This document shows, in pieces, positions 25,569 through 35,113 of a stretch of 64,000 nucleotides of DNA. The position numbers were made by a program, and so were the translations under genes. The DNA is from Bacteroidota bacterium (lineage in GTDB: Bacteria; Bacteroidota; Bacteroidia; Bacteroidales; F082). Where the stretch lies: assembly GCA_014382445.1 (NCBI GenBank), contig JACNJS010000023.1, positions 62,001 through 126,000 on the forward strand, read 5' to 3'. Position 1 is the first letter of the stretch. Each line of letters begins with the position of its first letter. The notes under the pieces were generated by a model that did no database searches, had not been told where the DNA came from, and saw nothing but the letters and a program-made list of their open reading frames with translations.

Positions 25569-26666
25569 TTATTTTTTTTCGCCTAAATAGTTTTTAATAA
25601 TTTCTTTTCGTTTTATTTTCCCAGTGTCAGTTCGAAAAAACTTTGGTAAATAAATTATTTCTTTAGGTATTTCAAATTTTGATAAGTCGTTTTTTAAGTT
25701 CTCTTTCAAAACATCAATATTATAACTATCAACCGAATCACTTTCGACAAATAAAGTAAGTTTTTCACCCAGTTTGTCATCAGGCACACCTCCTACAAAA
25801 AAGTTGTTGGAAATGTAATTAACTATTTTTCTCTCAATAATTTCAGGAAACAGCTTAACGCCACCGCTAACAACAACATTATCTGACCTTCCAACAATTA
25901 AAAACGACCCATCATTATATAAATTAATGATATCATTCGTTACTAAACCTTTAACTCCAATATCAGGTGCATCAATAATAAGTTGATTATCACAATTTTT
26001 ACGAGCATTAATTCCTGGCAGAGGGTAGTACCTGGTATTCTTGTTATCAGCAGTAAGCTTCCGAAGTGCAATGTGTGTAATGGTTTCGGTCATTCCGTAA
26101 GTATGCCATGCATTTATATAAGGAATATTGAGCAACCTCTTTTCCAATTCAATTGAAATATCTGATCCACCAATTAACAGTTTGTCTATTTTTAATAATT
26201 GCTGTATTCCTTTGGTTGTAGATAATAACTCATAAACCTGATTTGGCACCATTGCAGCATAGGTTATCTTTTCATTGATAGTTGGTAACGATGCAGGCTC
26301 TGAATAAAGTAAATTAAGGCCTCCAACTATCGATCGTACGATCATCATTTTTCCGGCAATATAATTAACTGGCAGGCAAAGCCATGCATTGTCATCTTCT
26401 TTCAAATCAAAAAATGCCAAAGTAGCTACTGCACTTGCGATCATATGTTCTTTTCGAAGACTTATTTTTTTTGGAGAGCCGGTAGATCCTGATGTTTTGG
26501 CAGTAATACAGTCAGATGATGAAAACCAATCCTGAAGAAAAAAATAAATCTCTCTTTCCCAAGTTTGCGTCTGAGAATTGCTGATTTTTTCTTTACATAA
26601 TATTCTTAAATCATCAACAGTATAATATTTACCAAGTATTTGAATATATTGGGGATTACCTATCAT
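25569..26666 (-). CDS. menE: o-Succinylbenzoate-CoA ligase (menaquinone synthesis)
   Basis: An AMP-forming acyl-CoA ligase of 365 residues from ATG 26666. That codon overlaps the menC stop as ATGA, the usual sign of coupled translation; an in-frame Met eight codons upstream is less likely. The adenylation motif TSGSTGSPKKI and the later YGMTET and SGGVKLFPEIIE segments are present, and the C-terminal KFEIPKEIIYL..TGKIKRKE contains the catalytic Lys. It is shorter than the ~450-500-residue enzymes of other phyla, as is usual in Bacteroidota. It activates o-succinylbenzoate made by the upstream menC product. Confidence 0.9.
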   Translation of the reverse strand: MIGNPQYIQILGKYYTVDDLRILCKEKISNSQTQTWEREIYFFLQDWFSSSDCITAKTSGSTGSPKKISLRKEHMIASAVATLAFFDLKEDDNAWLCLPVNYIAGKMMIVRSIVGGLNLLYSEPASLPTINEKITYAAMVPNQVYELLSTTKGIQQLLKIDKLLIGGSDISIELEKRLLNIPYINAWHTYGMTETITHIALRKLTADNKNTRYYPLPGINARKNCDNQLIIDAPDIGVKGLVTNDIINLYNDGSFLIVGRSDNVVVSGGVKLFPEIIERKIVNYISNNFFVGGVPDDKLGEKLTLFVESDSVDSYNIDVLKENLKNDLSKFEIPKEIIYLPKFFRTDTGKIKRKEIIKNYLGEKK

Positions 26667-27718
26667 TTTTCTAACCCTGTTAAATCCCAATCTGACAATG
26701 GGTTATAGTACAACCCAGCCTTTTTAATAGTTAAAGGTGAAGGAATGTTATTATTGAAAAGCTGACCGGTTCCTAATCCTTGTGGTATACTATTATTTAA
26801 AGTATAAGTCCATTGAACAATAGCATTAAGTCCTATGTTTGATTCAAGAGCAGATGTAACCCACCAGCCTACATTTTGGTTCTCTGCTTCTTCAATAAAC
26901 ATATTACTCTGGCTCCAACCACCCAACAAGCCCGGTTTAATAATTATGTATTGAGGATTAATTACTTCTAACATTTGTTTGATTTCCTCTCTTTGGCAGA
27001 TACCAATCAATTCTTCATCAAGGGCAATTGGAATTGGAGAGTTCCTGCAAATCTCAGTCATATTTTCCCATTGATGCTGCTTAATTGGTTGCTCAATTGA
27101 ATGTATGGAAAACTCAGATAACTTTTTTATTTTTTCGGGTGCCTCTTCCGGTGAAAATGCTCCATTGGCATCTAAACGCAGCTCAATCTCTTTATCAGAA
27201 AAATCACTCCTTATCAATCTTAACAATTTCAATTCATCATCAAAATTAATTGCTCCAACTTTTAGCTTTACACATCTATATCCTGACTCAATCTTTTCGA
27301 CAATACTGGTTTTCATGGTCTTATAATCTCCCATCCAAACTAAACCATTAATGGGTATCATGTCTTTACCTTCTGTAAATGAAGATGGAAATAATAGCCT
27401 TGTGCCACCTACGGATAAATCTTTAATGGCCATTTCAACTCCGAATCTGATGGAAGGAAACTCAAAAAGGCATTCTTCTAACCAATATTGCCAGTTATTG
27501 ATATCCTTACAAACCTGTATCAGTTTTTGCTCAAAATCAGGACGGTCGTCAATGCTTAACCCTTTAATTATACTACATTCACCAATCCCCTTAACTTGTG
27601 CCTCATCCTTATGATAAACAATAATAAACCATGAATCCTTTGAAGTAAGTACTCCTCTGGATGTGCCTCCGGGTTGTATAAATTTAAGTGTATGTTTCTT
27701 AAAAAATGCTTCCAGCAT
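26663..27718 (-). CDS. menC: o-Succinylbenzoate synthase, enolase superfamily
   Basis: A 351-residue enolase-superfamily protein. The expected active-site elements are in order: CVKLKVGA (Lys-x-Lys), LRLDANGAF (metal Asp), SIEQPIKQ (metal Glu), ALDEELIG (metal Asp) and IIIKPGLLGG (catalytic Lys). Together these give the dehydration of SHCHC to o-succinylbenzoate in menaquinone synthesis. The 4-bp overlap with menE supports the assignment over other muconate-lactonising-type enzymes. It starts 39 bp after the DUF4340 gene, so it may be read from the gld promoter. Confidence 0.92.
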   Translation of the reverse strand: MLEAFFKKHTLKFIQPGGTSRGVLTSKDSWFIIVYHKDEAQVKGIGECSIIKGLSIDDRPDFEQKLIQVCKDINNWQYWLEECLFEFPSIRFGVEMAIKDLSVGGTRLLFPSSFTEGKDMIPINGLVWMGDYKTMKTSIVEKIESGYRCVKLKVGAINFDDELKLLRLIRSDFSDKEIELRLDANGAFSPEEAPEKIKKLSEFSIHSIEQPIKQHQWENMTEICRNSPIPIALDEELIGICQREEIKQMLEVINPQYIIIKPGLLGGWSQSNMFIEEAENQNVGWWVTSALESNIGLNAIVQWTYTLNNSIPQGLGTGQLFNNNIPSPLTIKKAGLYYNPLSDWDLTGLEK

Positions 27719-27757
27719 TGTAACTTTTTTGTAAAGATACTAAGAGACAGGTTATAA

Positions 27758-28825
27758 TCAATTCGTTCTGGCATAATAACTAAGGGGATAAAGCACCTTG
27801 TCGAAAGTATAGTATTGCATTAAAACAAAATCCTCTCCATAATTAATTAACGCATAAAAGCGGTCGCGGTCATCGGGGATAAGTTTAAAATAAGCCTCAT
27901 CCTTTATTTTTTTTGACAGTGCCTTTTTGTTAAACGCCGTAACACAGGTAGTGTTATTTTTATTGTCGATAAGGGTGATTTCGAACATAGCCGGTGAGTT
28001 TACTATTGAGTCGATTATTATGGGAGACATGATGTTATTTAACCTAGATTCATAACGAAGGTCGCTGAAAGAGGTGAGAAAATTCAATAACCTGAGAGTA
28101 TCAAACCTGCTAACATTATTACTATCCTGAAGTTTACGAAGATTGTAGCCCCCATCCGAACTTGTAATATCCACCATAAAGCTTTCTTCCGGAAACTCAA
28201 TAAATTCGACAGATACGTTTTTTATGTCGGACAAAGTATGTTTAAAAACCTGGTGACTTTTCCAGTCGTCGGGTATGGGCGAATATCGGGGTGTAAGAAA
28301 TCCTCTAAATCCGGGAATATGTGTTACATACGGATGTTCGGCATCTTCTATCAACATGTAAGTTCCCAGATTGTTTGGAGTAACATCACCAACATAATAT
28401 ACTTTGGCCAGCATCTCATACGGAAACAACTTTATCTTATCGAATAAATTAATTCTGTAGGCATCCTGATATATTTCTACTTTAATACCAATACTTGCCA
28501 TTCGTTTAATAATATTATCGCGTGCAGCAATGGGAACCGGCGACTTAACTCTAATCCGGTGCATTGTTTCAAGAAGAAAGTCAACCACCTTTGTGTTAGT
28601 TTTATATTTACTATCCAGGAGCCAACCATCGGAAGTCCTTTCCAACAAAACTGAATTCGTTTGCTTATCAGCCATAAATATTTTTGTAACAGATGCAGTG
28701 TCATTAATGGCAAATTCCGATTCACTTTCTTGTAAAGTGCTACTATCGTTTTTCATTACAAACCATATGGCAACCGGAGCAAATAGTACGATAATTAGTA
28801 TTAATTTCTTGTTCTTTTTCATCAT
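27758..28825 (-). CDS. DUF4340-family membrane-anchored protein next to gldFG
   Basis: A 355-residue protein with one N-terminal membrane helix (~7-25) and a large beta-rich extracytoplasmic part. The pattern of repeated DGWxLD..VxxLL..RxxxPV segments is that of the DUF4340 family, known to sit beside GldG-like ABC exporter subunits. It is 60 bp downstream of gldG on the same strand. A helper role for the GldF-GldG exporter is inferred from position. The start could be Met1 or Met2. Confidence 0.8.
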   Translation of the reverse strand: MMKKNKKLILIIVLFAPVAIWFVMKNDSSTLQESESEFAINDTASVTKIFMADKQTNSVLLERTSDGWLLDSKYKTNTKVVDFLLETMHRIRVKSPVPIAARDNIIKRMASIGIKVEIYQDAYRINLFDKIKLFPYEMLAKVYYVGDVTPNNLGTYMLIEDAEHPYVTHIPGFRGFLTPRYSPIPDDWKSHQVFKHTLSDIKNVSVEFIEFPEESFMVDITSSDGGYNLRKLQDSNNVSRFDTLRLLNFLTSFSDLRYESRLNNIMSPIIIDSIVNSPAMFEITLIDNKNNTTCVTAFNKKALSKKIKDEAYFKLIPDDRDRFYALINYGEDFVLMQYYTFDKVLYPLSYYARTN

Positions 28826-28885
28826 TTAAATATATCTGTAAATCAGTGACGCTTTTTTTCTAATTAACTCGAAGCCAATTTTTTC

Positions 28886-30634
28886 TTATCTCGAATACTT
28901 TCTTTTTCTCAGCCAAACTATAAGTAATCCTGTTAGAACTACAATAATAACCGGTACTAACAAATTAACTAATTGCCAAAAAGTACGGTTTGAACTTATT
29001 TTTGTTTTATCAAGCAATCGCAACTTCAATTCTCTCGACCGCAATGAGATTAAGCCAGGTCCATCTGTAAGATAATTCATGGCATTCAGAATAAATTCCT
29101 TGTTGCCAAAAGTTTCCCTGGTAAACTGATCGAAACCAAGTGGTAATGGATATCCCTGTGGTATATGGAACTGATTTTTTATAATATCGCCATCACTTAC
29201 TACTATCATGCTTGTTGGAACACTTTTTTCCTTAAAACCAATTTCCTTATCGGTAATAATTGCTTGTGGCAGCCTGTTTCTAAAATCCGACTGAAATTCA
29301 CCTTCAAGCAATACAGCAATATCCAGCGGCGGGCCCGAATATTGCATAACATCGGGTTCTTCAGTTAGCATCCTAAGGCTTATCATTACAGGAACCGCTT
29401 CTGTTTTTGAATATTGAGAAGTACTAAGTAATATTGTTTTTTTTACATTCTTTACAGAAGTGGTGTCGATACTACTCACAAAATGCGTTTTTATCGCATT
29501 TAAGTTCTTTACAATCGGATGCTTTGATGTTGGAATAATAACAGGAAAATAATACCAGGGAAAGAAATCAATTTGTGCCTGACCGCCAATTTGGCCTGTA
29601 CGGATAGGAATTGGAAGAGCATTGAGGTCTAGCACGAGATTCTTATTTATTCGAGCACCATAATTGAAAAGCTGGTTTTGAAGATCAAGGGTTTTTTCCA
29701 CAGAAACAGTATTTTCCTGGCTCTGAATACTATCCATGCTTGCAATAACGGGGTCTATTAACCAAAGTACCTTACCTCCATACATAATATATTGATCGAT
29801 AATAAATTTGTCCTTTTGTGAAAATGCCGAATCGGGATTTGCAATAATAATTGCAGCATAAGCAGGGCGAATTATATATTCCTGAGTTGCAGAATCAATT
29901 AGTGATCTGTTTACCAAAGAGTTTATTTGACCATCAATTGTTATCCTGTCAACAATATAGCTATCTCTTAAAGCAATAGTGATATCATAAGTTTCCTGAT
30001 CATCGAGTTCTCCATGTCCTTCAATAAATGCAATACGGGGTACAACGCTTTTTATCAACTGGCTTATTAAACTAGTAAATTTAAATTCGAGATTTTGAAT
30101 TGAGTTGTTCAAGGCTGCCTCGGGAGGCACATTAAGTTGTGCATCGAGTAACTCAACAGGCATTTCATTGTTTTTATAACTGACTAAAGCCCCAGGAAAA
30201 ATAACCTGCTGGTCTAATCCTCCTTTAGTTTTTACCTGAAGATTTGTAGGATTAAGCCCCTGCTCCATAAGCAGTTGATATGTATCATTACGCTCCTGAG
30301 CATTCTCACTCGATGAAGGATTAATAAACTCGTATTCGATATTTCTATTATAGGCTCTGAACTCGTCAAGCAATTCCTTGGTTTCACGTTTTAATCTTTT
30401 AAAACCGGCAGGAAATTCGCCATCAAGAAACACCCTGAAATAAACAATATCGTCAACATTTTTTAGCAGTTCCTGAGTGGATTCAGAAAGAGTATATCTT
30501 TTTTCGCTGGTTAGATCGATGCGGATAAAAACATTCGAACTGATGATACTAACAATAATTAATATCGAAATAACAATCAGTAATTGTACTAAATAGTGAT
30601 TAAACATTTTATTTTTAGCGACTTGCATACTCAT
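28886..30634 (-). CDS. gldG: GldG, gliding-type ABC exporter auxiliary subunit
   Basis: About 582 residues. It has an N-terminal membrane helix, then a large periplasmic ABC-2-associated domain (~40-470) with SEKRYTLSESTQELLKN and EGHGELDD, and a C-terminal membrane helix near the end (LLVPVIIVVLTGLLIVWLRKRK). This is the standard architecture of GldG/IflA-type proteins. The frame extends upstream to a GTG at 30649 that overlaps gldF, but ATG 30634 (or 30628) is the more natural start. It works with GldF (adjacent) and an ATPase, GldA, not in this window. In gliding Bacteroidota these genes are needed for motility. Confidence 0.92.
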   Translation of the reverse strand: MSMQVAKNKMFNHYLVQLLIVISILIIVSIISSNVFIRIDLTSEKRYTLSESTQELLKNVDDIVYFRVFLDGEFPAGFKRLKRETKELLDEFRAYNRNIEYEFINPSSSENAQERNDTYQLLMEQGLNPTNLQVKTKGGLDQQVIFPGALVSYKNNEMPVELLDAQLNVPPEAALNNSIQNLEFKFTSLISQLIKSVVPRIAFIEGHGELDDQETYDITIALRDSYIVDRITIDGQINSLVNRSLIDSATQEYIIRPAYAAIIIANPDSAFSQKDKFIIDQYIMYGGKVLWLIDPVIASMDSIQSQENTVSVEKTLDLQNQLFNYGARINKNLVLDLNALPIPIRTGQIGGQAQIDFFPWYYFPVIIPTSKHPIVKNLNAIKTHFVSSIDTTSVKNVKKTILLSTSQYSKTEAVPVMISLRMLTEEPDVMQYSGPPLDIAVLLEGEFQSDFRNRLPQAIITDKEIGFKEKSVPTSMIVVSDGDIIKNQFHIPQGYPLPLGFDQFTRETFGNKEFILNAMNYLTDGPGLISLRSRELKLRLLDKTKISSNRTFWQLVNLLVPVIIVVLTGLLIVWLRKRKYSR

Positions 30635-30642
30635 TAATATTA

Positions 30643-31374
30643 TTACCACTTACGTTTAGATAACGAAAAGTTTGTTAGATACAAAAACAAAGCTATAACG
30701 CTTAAAAAGTAAATAACATCGCGGGTATCAACTACTCCCCTGCTTATTGAACTGTAATGAGAACTAATTCCAAGCGATCTGATAAATATATCAATATTTC
30801 CAAACAAATCCAATGAATATATAAATTCAAACCCCAGATATAAAAAAGCACTTATTATTATTGCGATAATGAATGATATTACCTGGTTATCAGAAATTGA
30901 TGATGCAAAAACGCCAACTGCTGCGAACACTGCGCCCAAAAAAAATAAACCGATGTACGACCCACAAATGCTACCAACATCAAGGTTACCCGGCGGTAAA
31001 CCAAGTTGATAGATTGTAAAAAAATAAACCAACGTTGGTAATAATGAAAATACAATTAAAGTAACTGCGGCAAGAAATTTAGCCATAATTATCTTCATAT
31101 CCGATAATGGTCTTGTGAAAAGCAGTTCGATGGTTCCACTTTTTTTCTCCTCAGAAAATGAACGCATTGTAACTGCAGGTACAAGAAACAAAAAAACAAG
31201 AGGAGCAACAATGAAAAGGCCATCAAGATTTGCATATCCATAATCCAGAATATTAAAATCGGTTGGGAAAAACCATAAAAACAGACCAGTCGTAATTAAA
31301 AATACAAGTATTACCACATATCCTATTACGGAACTCAAAAAAGCCCTGATTTCCTTTAAATATAATGCAAACAT
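30643..31374 (-). CDS. gldF: GldF, gliding-type ABC exporter permease
   Basis: A 243-residue ABC-2 permease with six predicted membrane segments and the family motif PAVTMRSFSEEKKSGTIELL (~65-84). It is followed directly by gldG and, further on, the DUF4340 gene. A -7 element (31401-31408) lies 27 bp upstream. The ATPase subunit must be encoded elsewhere. Confidence 0.92.
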   Translation of the reverse strand: MFALYLKEIRAFLSSVIGYVVILVFLITTGLFLWFFPTDFNILDYGYANLDGLFIVAPLVFLFLVPAVTMRSFSEEKKSGTIELLFTRPLSDMKIIMAKFLAAVTLIVFSLLPTLVYFFTIYQLGLPPGNLDVGSICGSYIGLFFLGAVFAAVGVFASSISDNQVISFIIAIIISAFLYLGFEFIYSLDLFGNIDIFIRSLGISSHYSSISRGVVDTRDVIYFLSVIALFLYLTNFSLSKRKW

Positions 31375-31400
31375 ATTTTTCTGCTAATGTAAAGTGAGTG

Positions 31401-31408
31401 CAAAAATA
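31401..31408 (-). promoter_or_regulatory. -7 promoter element of gldF
   Basis: TATTTTTG on the minus strand, an exact TAnnTTTG match, 26 bp upstream of the gldF start. It separates the gldF unit from dprA. Confidence 0.6.
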
Positions 31409-31504
31409 GCACTTTATAACTTTATATATAGGAATCAATTTTGACAAATTCAACAACCGGAGCTAATATGGTTTGTAGCCATTCCTACCATGAATCATTA
31501 GAGC

Positions 31505-32605
31505 TTAATAAGTCTTATAAAGTTTACCCGGCAAACACATCACAAGTCCTTCAAACTCGAGAGTGAGCAAGGCAGCCGCAACCTTAGAAACCGGAAGTGC
31601 CGACCTAACAACAATCTTATCAACGCTTATTTCTTTAGCCTCATTAATTAAGTCAAATAGTAATTTTTGTTCTTCAGTAAGCTGCAGAAAAAGGTCTCTT
31701 TGCTTTTTAACATCTACTTTTAAATTATCCCAACCCATAATGTAGGCAATATCTGCAGCAGATTCGGCTAATGCAGCGCGATTTGATTTTATCAGCATAT
31801 TACACCCCTGAGAGTATTCATCATTTAACCGGCCGGGAACTGCAAAAACATCACGATTATATGAATTTGCCAGTCCGGCAGTAATTAAAGCCCCGCCTTT
31901 TTTAGCCGATTCAACAATCACAATGGCATCGCACATTCCTGCAACTATTCTGTTACGCTTAGGAAAATTTTCGCGATCGGGCATTGTTTTCGACATAAAT
32001 TCTGTCACCAATCCACCATTATCTAGCATGGTTGTAGCCAGCTTTTTGTTTTGCGTAGGATAAATCCTGTCTAATCCATGTCCAAGAACTCCTACCGTTT
32101 GTAAACCGGCATCAAGTGCTGCTTTGTGAGCACAACTATCAATACCATAAGCTAATCCGCTTACTACCAGTATATCTTTGGTTTTAAGGCCGTCAATAAA
32201 ACGCTCACATATTAATCTGCCCTCATTTGTAGCTTTTCGTGTTCCAACAAAGCCAATTACACGGGGTTGGTTCAAATCGGCAGTCCCTTTATAATAAAGT
32301 AACAACGGTCCATCCTCGCAATTCAGGAGTCGTGCGGGGTAATCATTATCAGTATAAAAAAGTGGTTGGATGTTTTTCTTCTTAATAAAACTAATTTCTG
32401 TTTCTGCTTTAAGCAAAACTTTTTGACTGAGTATGTTGTTTACCGTTTTGTTACCGATTCCCGGAATCTTCAATAAAGCATTTCTATTTTCTTTAAACAC
32501 AGCCTCTACGCCACCGCAATAGGCAATCAGTTTTTTCCCTACTACATCACCAATTCCTGGGATTAAGGTTAATGCAATTTGATATTTTAGAAGTTCATCG
32601 GCCAC
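31505..32605 (-). CDS. dprA: DNA processing protein DprA
   Basis: A 366-residue protein that loads RecA onto incoming single-stranded DNA during natural transformation. An N-terminal helix-hairpin-helix region (LTLIPGIGDVVGKKLIAYCGG) is followed by the Rossmann-like core with FVGTRKATNEG, VVSGLAYGIDSCAHKAAL, TVGVLGHGLDRIYP and NRIVAGM..ESAKKGGALITA, all DprA hallmarks. The C-terminus has a winged-helix DML1-like domain (~305-366). Length is normal. Confidence 0.96.
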   Translation of the reverse strand: MADELLKYQIALTLIPGIGDVVGKKLIAYCGGVEAVFKENRNALLKIPGIGNKTVNNILSQKVLLKAETEISFIKKKNIQPLFYTDNDYPARLLNCEDGPLLLYYKGTADLNQPRVIGFVGTRKATNEGRLICERFIDGLKTKDILVVSGLAYGIDSCAHKAALDAGLQTVGVLGHGLDRIYPTQNKKLATTMLDNGGLVTEFMSKTMPDRENFPKRNRIVAGMCDAIVIVESAKKGGALITAGLANSYNRDVFAVPGRLNDEYSQGCNMLIKSNRAALAESAADIAYIMGWDNLKVDVKKQRDLFLQLTEEQKLLFDLINEAKEISVDKIVVRSALPVSKVAAALLTLEFEGLVMCLPGKLYKTY

Positions 32606-32723
32606 AGGTCAAAAATAGAAAAAATACAGTTGGTTTGGTCTGAAAAAAACAAATTTTGAGAGCTATTGTGTTTTGATGCGAATTACCAAAATACATAAGT
32701 AAAATTGGTATATTCGCTAATAA

Positions 32724-33809
32724 ATGTTGTCGGATAAAAAGAACATACTCGTGTGCCCTTTAGATTGGGGACTTGGTCATGCAACGCGCATGGTACCTAT
32801 TATTGAAATGCTTGGCAGGAAAGGCGCCAATGCTATAATTGCCGCCGACAACAGGCCATTGGAATTTTTAAAACAACGCTTCCCACAAAATACTTTTATC
32901 AAGTTTGGAGGTTTTAGCCCTATATATCCTTCCAATAAGTGGATGGCTTTGTATATGCTACGATCAATCCCTGAAATGATGATTAAAGCTAGGCTGGCAA
33001 ATAAGATCCTTCAAAAAATAATTACCAACCACAAAATTGATGCAGTAATATCTGATAACCGCTATGAATTATCTACACCAAGAGTCCCTGCCATTTTCAT
33101 TACTCACCAACTTAACATCCAAACCATAGGTTGCCAGAAAATCGGTAAACCCATAATTGATAAAACTATTAACTATTTCATAAACAAATTTGATGAGCTT
33201 TGGGTACCAGATATTCCCAGTAATTTTCAGTTATCAGGTAATCTTTCTAAAACAAATAAATTTGCCCCTAAACGTTTCAATATTGGTTTGCTGAGTAGGT
33301 TTTCAAAACCCCACTCTGGCAATAATATCAAAAGTATTGACATATTAATTATACTATCAGGACCCGAACCACAGCGAACAATTTTAGAAGAGCTGCTTTT
33401 AGAACAAGCCTTAAAAAGCAAATTAAAAATAGTTATGCTTCTTGGGAAACCAGAGGAGAATACAGATAAAGAAATTAAAAATGTGAAATTAATCTCACAC
33501 CTAAGTGATGCTGAATTTTCCAAACTTATTCAATCGGCTGACTTTGTAATTAGCCGGCCCGGTTATTCAACTTTGATGGATTTAGCTGTTTTTGGCAAAA
33601 AAGCAGTTTTTATTCCCACTCCCGGGCAAACTGAGCAGGAGTACCTTGCTCACAGGTTACTCAATGAAGGAATGGCATTTTCACAGGATCAAAACAATTT
33701 TAAACTAACCGAGGCAATTAATAATCAGCCCAAGTATAAAGGTTTATTTATTGAAAATATGCCGGAGTTGCTTGATGCAAGAATTGATAACTTGCTAAAA
33801 AACTGCTAA
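32724..33809 (+). CDS. Glycosyltransferase, MurG-like GT28 fold
   Basis: A 361-residue cytoplasmic glycosyltransferase with two Rossmann halves. The N-terminus has CPLDWGLGHATRMVPIIEML, a typical acceptor-side glycine-rich loop. The C-terminal half has VISRPGYSTLMDLAVFGKKAVFIPTPGQTEQ, the nucleotide-sugar binding signature of GT28/MurG-type enzymes. The donor and acceptor are not known. It is a single gene, divergent from dprA and followed by a DUF454 gene. Confidence 0.85.
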   Translation: MLSDKKNILVCPLDWGLGHATRMVPIIEMLGRKGANAIIAADNRPLEFLKQRFPQNTFIKFGGFSPIYPSNKWMALYMLRSIPEMMIKARLANKILQKIITNHKIDAVISDNRYELSTPRVPAIFITHQLNIQTIGCQKIGKPIIDKTINYFINKFDELWVPDIPSNFQLSGNLSKTNKFAPKRFNIGLLSRFSKPHSGNNIKSIDILIILSGPEPQRTILEELLLEQALKSKLKIVMLLGKPEENTDKEIKNVKLISHLSDAEFSKLIQSADFVISRPGYSTLMDLAVFGKKAVFIPTPGQTEQEYLAHRLLNEGMAFSQDQNNFKLTEAINNQPKYKGLFIENMPELLDARIDNLLKNC

Positions 33810-33846
33810 CAAAATCACTAATTAAGGTTTACATTATCATTTAATC

Positions 33847-33854
33847 TATTTTTG
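33847..33854 (+). promoter_or_regulatory. -7 promoter element of the DUF454 gene
   Basis: TATTTTTG, an exact TAnnTTTG match, ends 23 bp before the TTG start at 33878 and so supports that start. Confidence 0.6.
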
Positions 33855-33877
33855 CGGCCACTTTAAGAACTCGCAAA

Positions 33878-34276
33878 TTGAAATCTGATAATAAAAATAG
33901 CAGCTTGTCTTACATCAGCAAACCCGTTTGGAATATTCTTGGAAGAATTTTTGCTGGCATAGGGATTACAGGTATTTTTATTCCACTATTACCAACAACA
34001 CCTTTTCTACTGCTTGCAGCTTATTGTTTTAATCGGGGATCGGAAAGTATGCCTGACTGGTTTGTAAAAAACAAGTTAATTGGACAATACTTAAATAATT
34101 ATCGCGAAAAGAAAGGAATATCTTTAAGATCAAAGATGAATTCAATCTTTTTACTTTGGTTTGCTGTTGGTGCTTCTATTTATCTTTCTAACAATTTGTA
34201 TATCCGCATAATCCTTGTTATCGTTATTGTGGGAGTAACTACACATATATTATTGATGCCGACTTTAAAAAAGTAA
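33878..34276 (+). CDS. DUF454 (YbaN-like) inner-membrane protein
   Basis: A 132-residue membrane protein with the DUF454 signature IFAGIGITGIFIPLLPTTPFLLLAAYCF and three to four membrane segments. The start is TTG: no in-frame ATG exists until residue 58, and a good -7 element sits at the right distance. The family's function is unknown. Confidence 0.85.
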   Translation: MKSDNKNSSLSYISKPVWNILGRIFAGIGITGIFIPLLPTTPFLLLAAYCFNRGSESMPDWFVKNKLIGQYLNNYREKKGISLRSKMNSIFLLWFAVGASIYLSNNLYIRIILVIVIVGVTTHILLMPTLKK

Positions 34277-34352
34277 ATAACTATTCTAATTATTTGGCAT
34301 GAATTGAGCCCTTCGGCAGGAAATGTATTAGGTTCAAATTCTCACTTTTACT

Positions 34353-34360
34353 TACTTTTG
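34353..34360 (+). promoter_or_regulatory. -7 promoter element of the hemerythrin-like gene
   Basis: TACTTTTG, an exact TAnnTTTG match, ends 18 bp before the ATG at 34379. Confidence 0.6.
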
Positions 34361-34378
34361 CATTAAATTTTTCGGAAA

Positions 34379-35113
34379 ATGTTACTTGAAAAAGAAATGA
34401 AACTTGCTGATGTAATCCATCACGATTACAACCTTGTACCCATTATAAATCGTTTCGGTATTATGCTTGGGTTTGGCGACGACAGCATTGAAGCTATTTG
34501 CAAAAAAGAACAAATAAATATTGATTTTTTTCTAACAATACTTAATGCATTTCATGATCCTCAGTATTTGGATAATGATTATTTACAAAGTTTTTCTGCT
34601 TCATTATTAATCGATTATCTCCAAAAAACACATAGATATTATTTGCAGAATAAGATTCCTGAGATCGAAGGATTGATTAAGGAAATGAAATCGGAGTTTG
34701 AACTTGACAATGTATCGTATAACCTACTTCAGAAGTTTTTTATTGAATATAAAAATGAGCTCATCAATCATATTGAAAATGAAGAAAATCGAGTTTATCC
34801 TTATGTGATTGATCTTGAAAATGCTGGTCATGGTCATCCTATTTCAGCTACGTTAATTTCACGCATAAAAAAGTATCCAATTCATTCATACGAAGCAGAA
34901 CATGAGGATGTTGAAGAAAAACTTACTGATTTGAAAAATATTATCATTAAATATTTACCTCCTTCAAAAAGCCAACGAATCCGTTTTAGGTTACTCAAAG
35001 AGTTAACTGTGCTTGAAAAAGATTTAAACGATCATGCCCGTATTGAAGATTTAATTTTAGTGCCCAAAGTAGAAATACTTGAAAATCTGGTTATAAGCAA
35101 GCAGCACTTGTGA
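34379..35113 (+). CDS. Hemerythrin-domain protein with a degenerate ScdA-like N-terminus
   Basis: A 244-residue protein. The N-terminal ~70 residues (KLADVIHHDYNLVPIINRFGIMLGFGDDSIEAICKKE) follow the pattern of the DUF542 domain of ScdA/YtfE iron-repair proteins, but the paired cysteines (CC) are replaced by GF. Residues ~80-240 are a hemerythrin-like HHE four-helix bundle with candidate di-iron ligands in KTHRYY, INHIENEE, EAEHEDVE and NDHARIED. A role in oxygen, nitric oxide or iron sensing is plausible. The stop overlaps the start of a LuxR-type regulator (TGATG), so the two are coupled and probably act in one pathway. Confidence 0.82.
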   Translation: MLLEKEMKLADVIHHDYNLVPIINRFGIMLGFGDDSIEAICKKEQINIDFFLTILNAFHDPQYLDNDYLQSFSASLLIDYLQKTHRYYLQNKIPEIEGLIKEMKSEFELDNVSYNLLQKFFIEYKNELINHIENEENRVYPYVIDLENAGHGHPISATLISRIKKYPIHSYEAEHEDVEEKLTDLKNIIIKYLPPSKSQRIRFRLLKELTVLEKDLNDHARIEDLILVPKVEILENLVISKQHL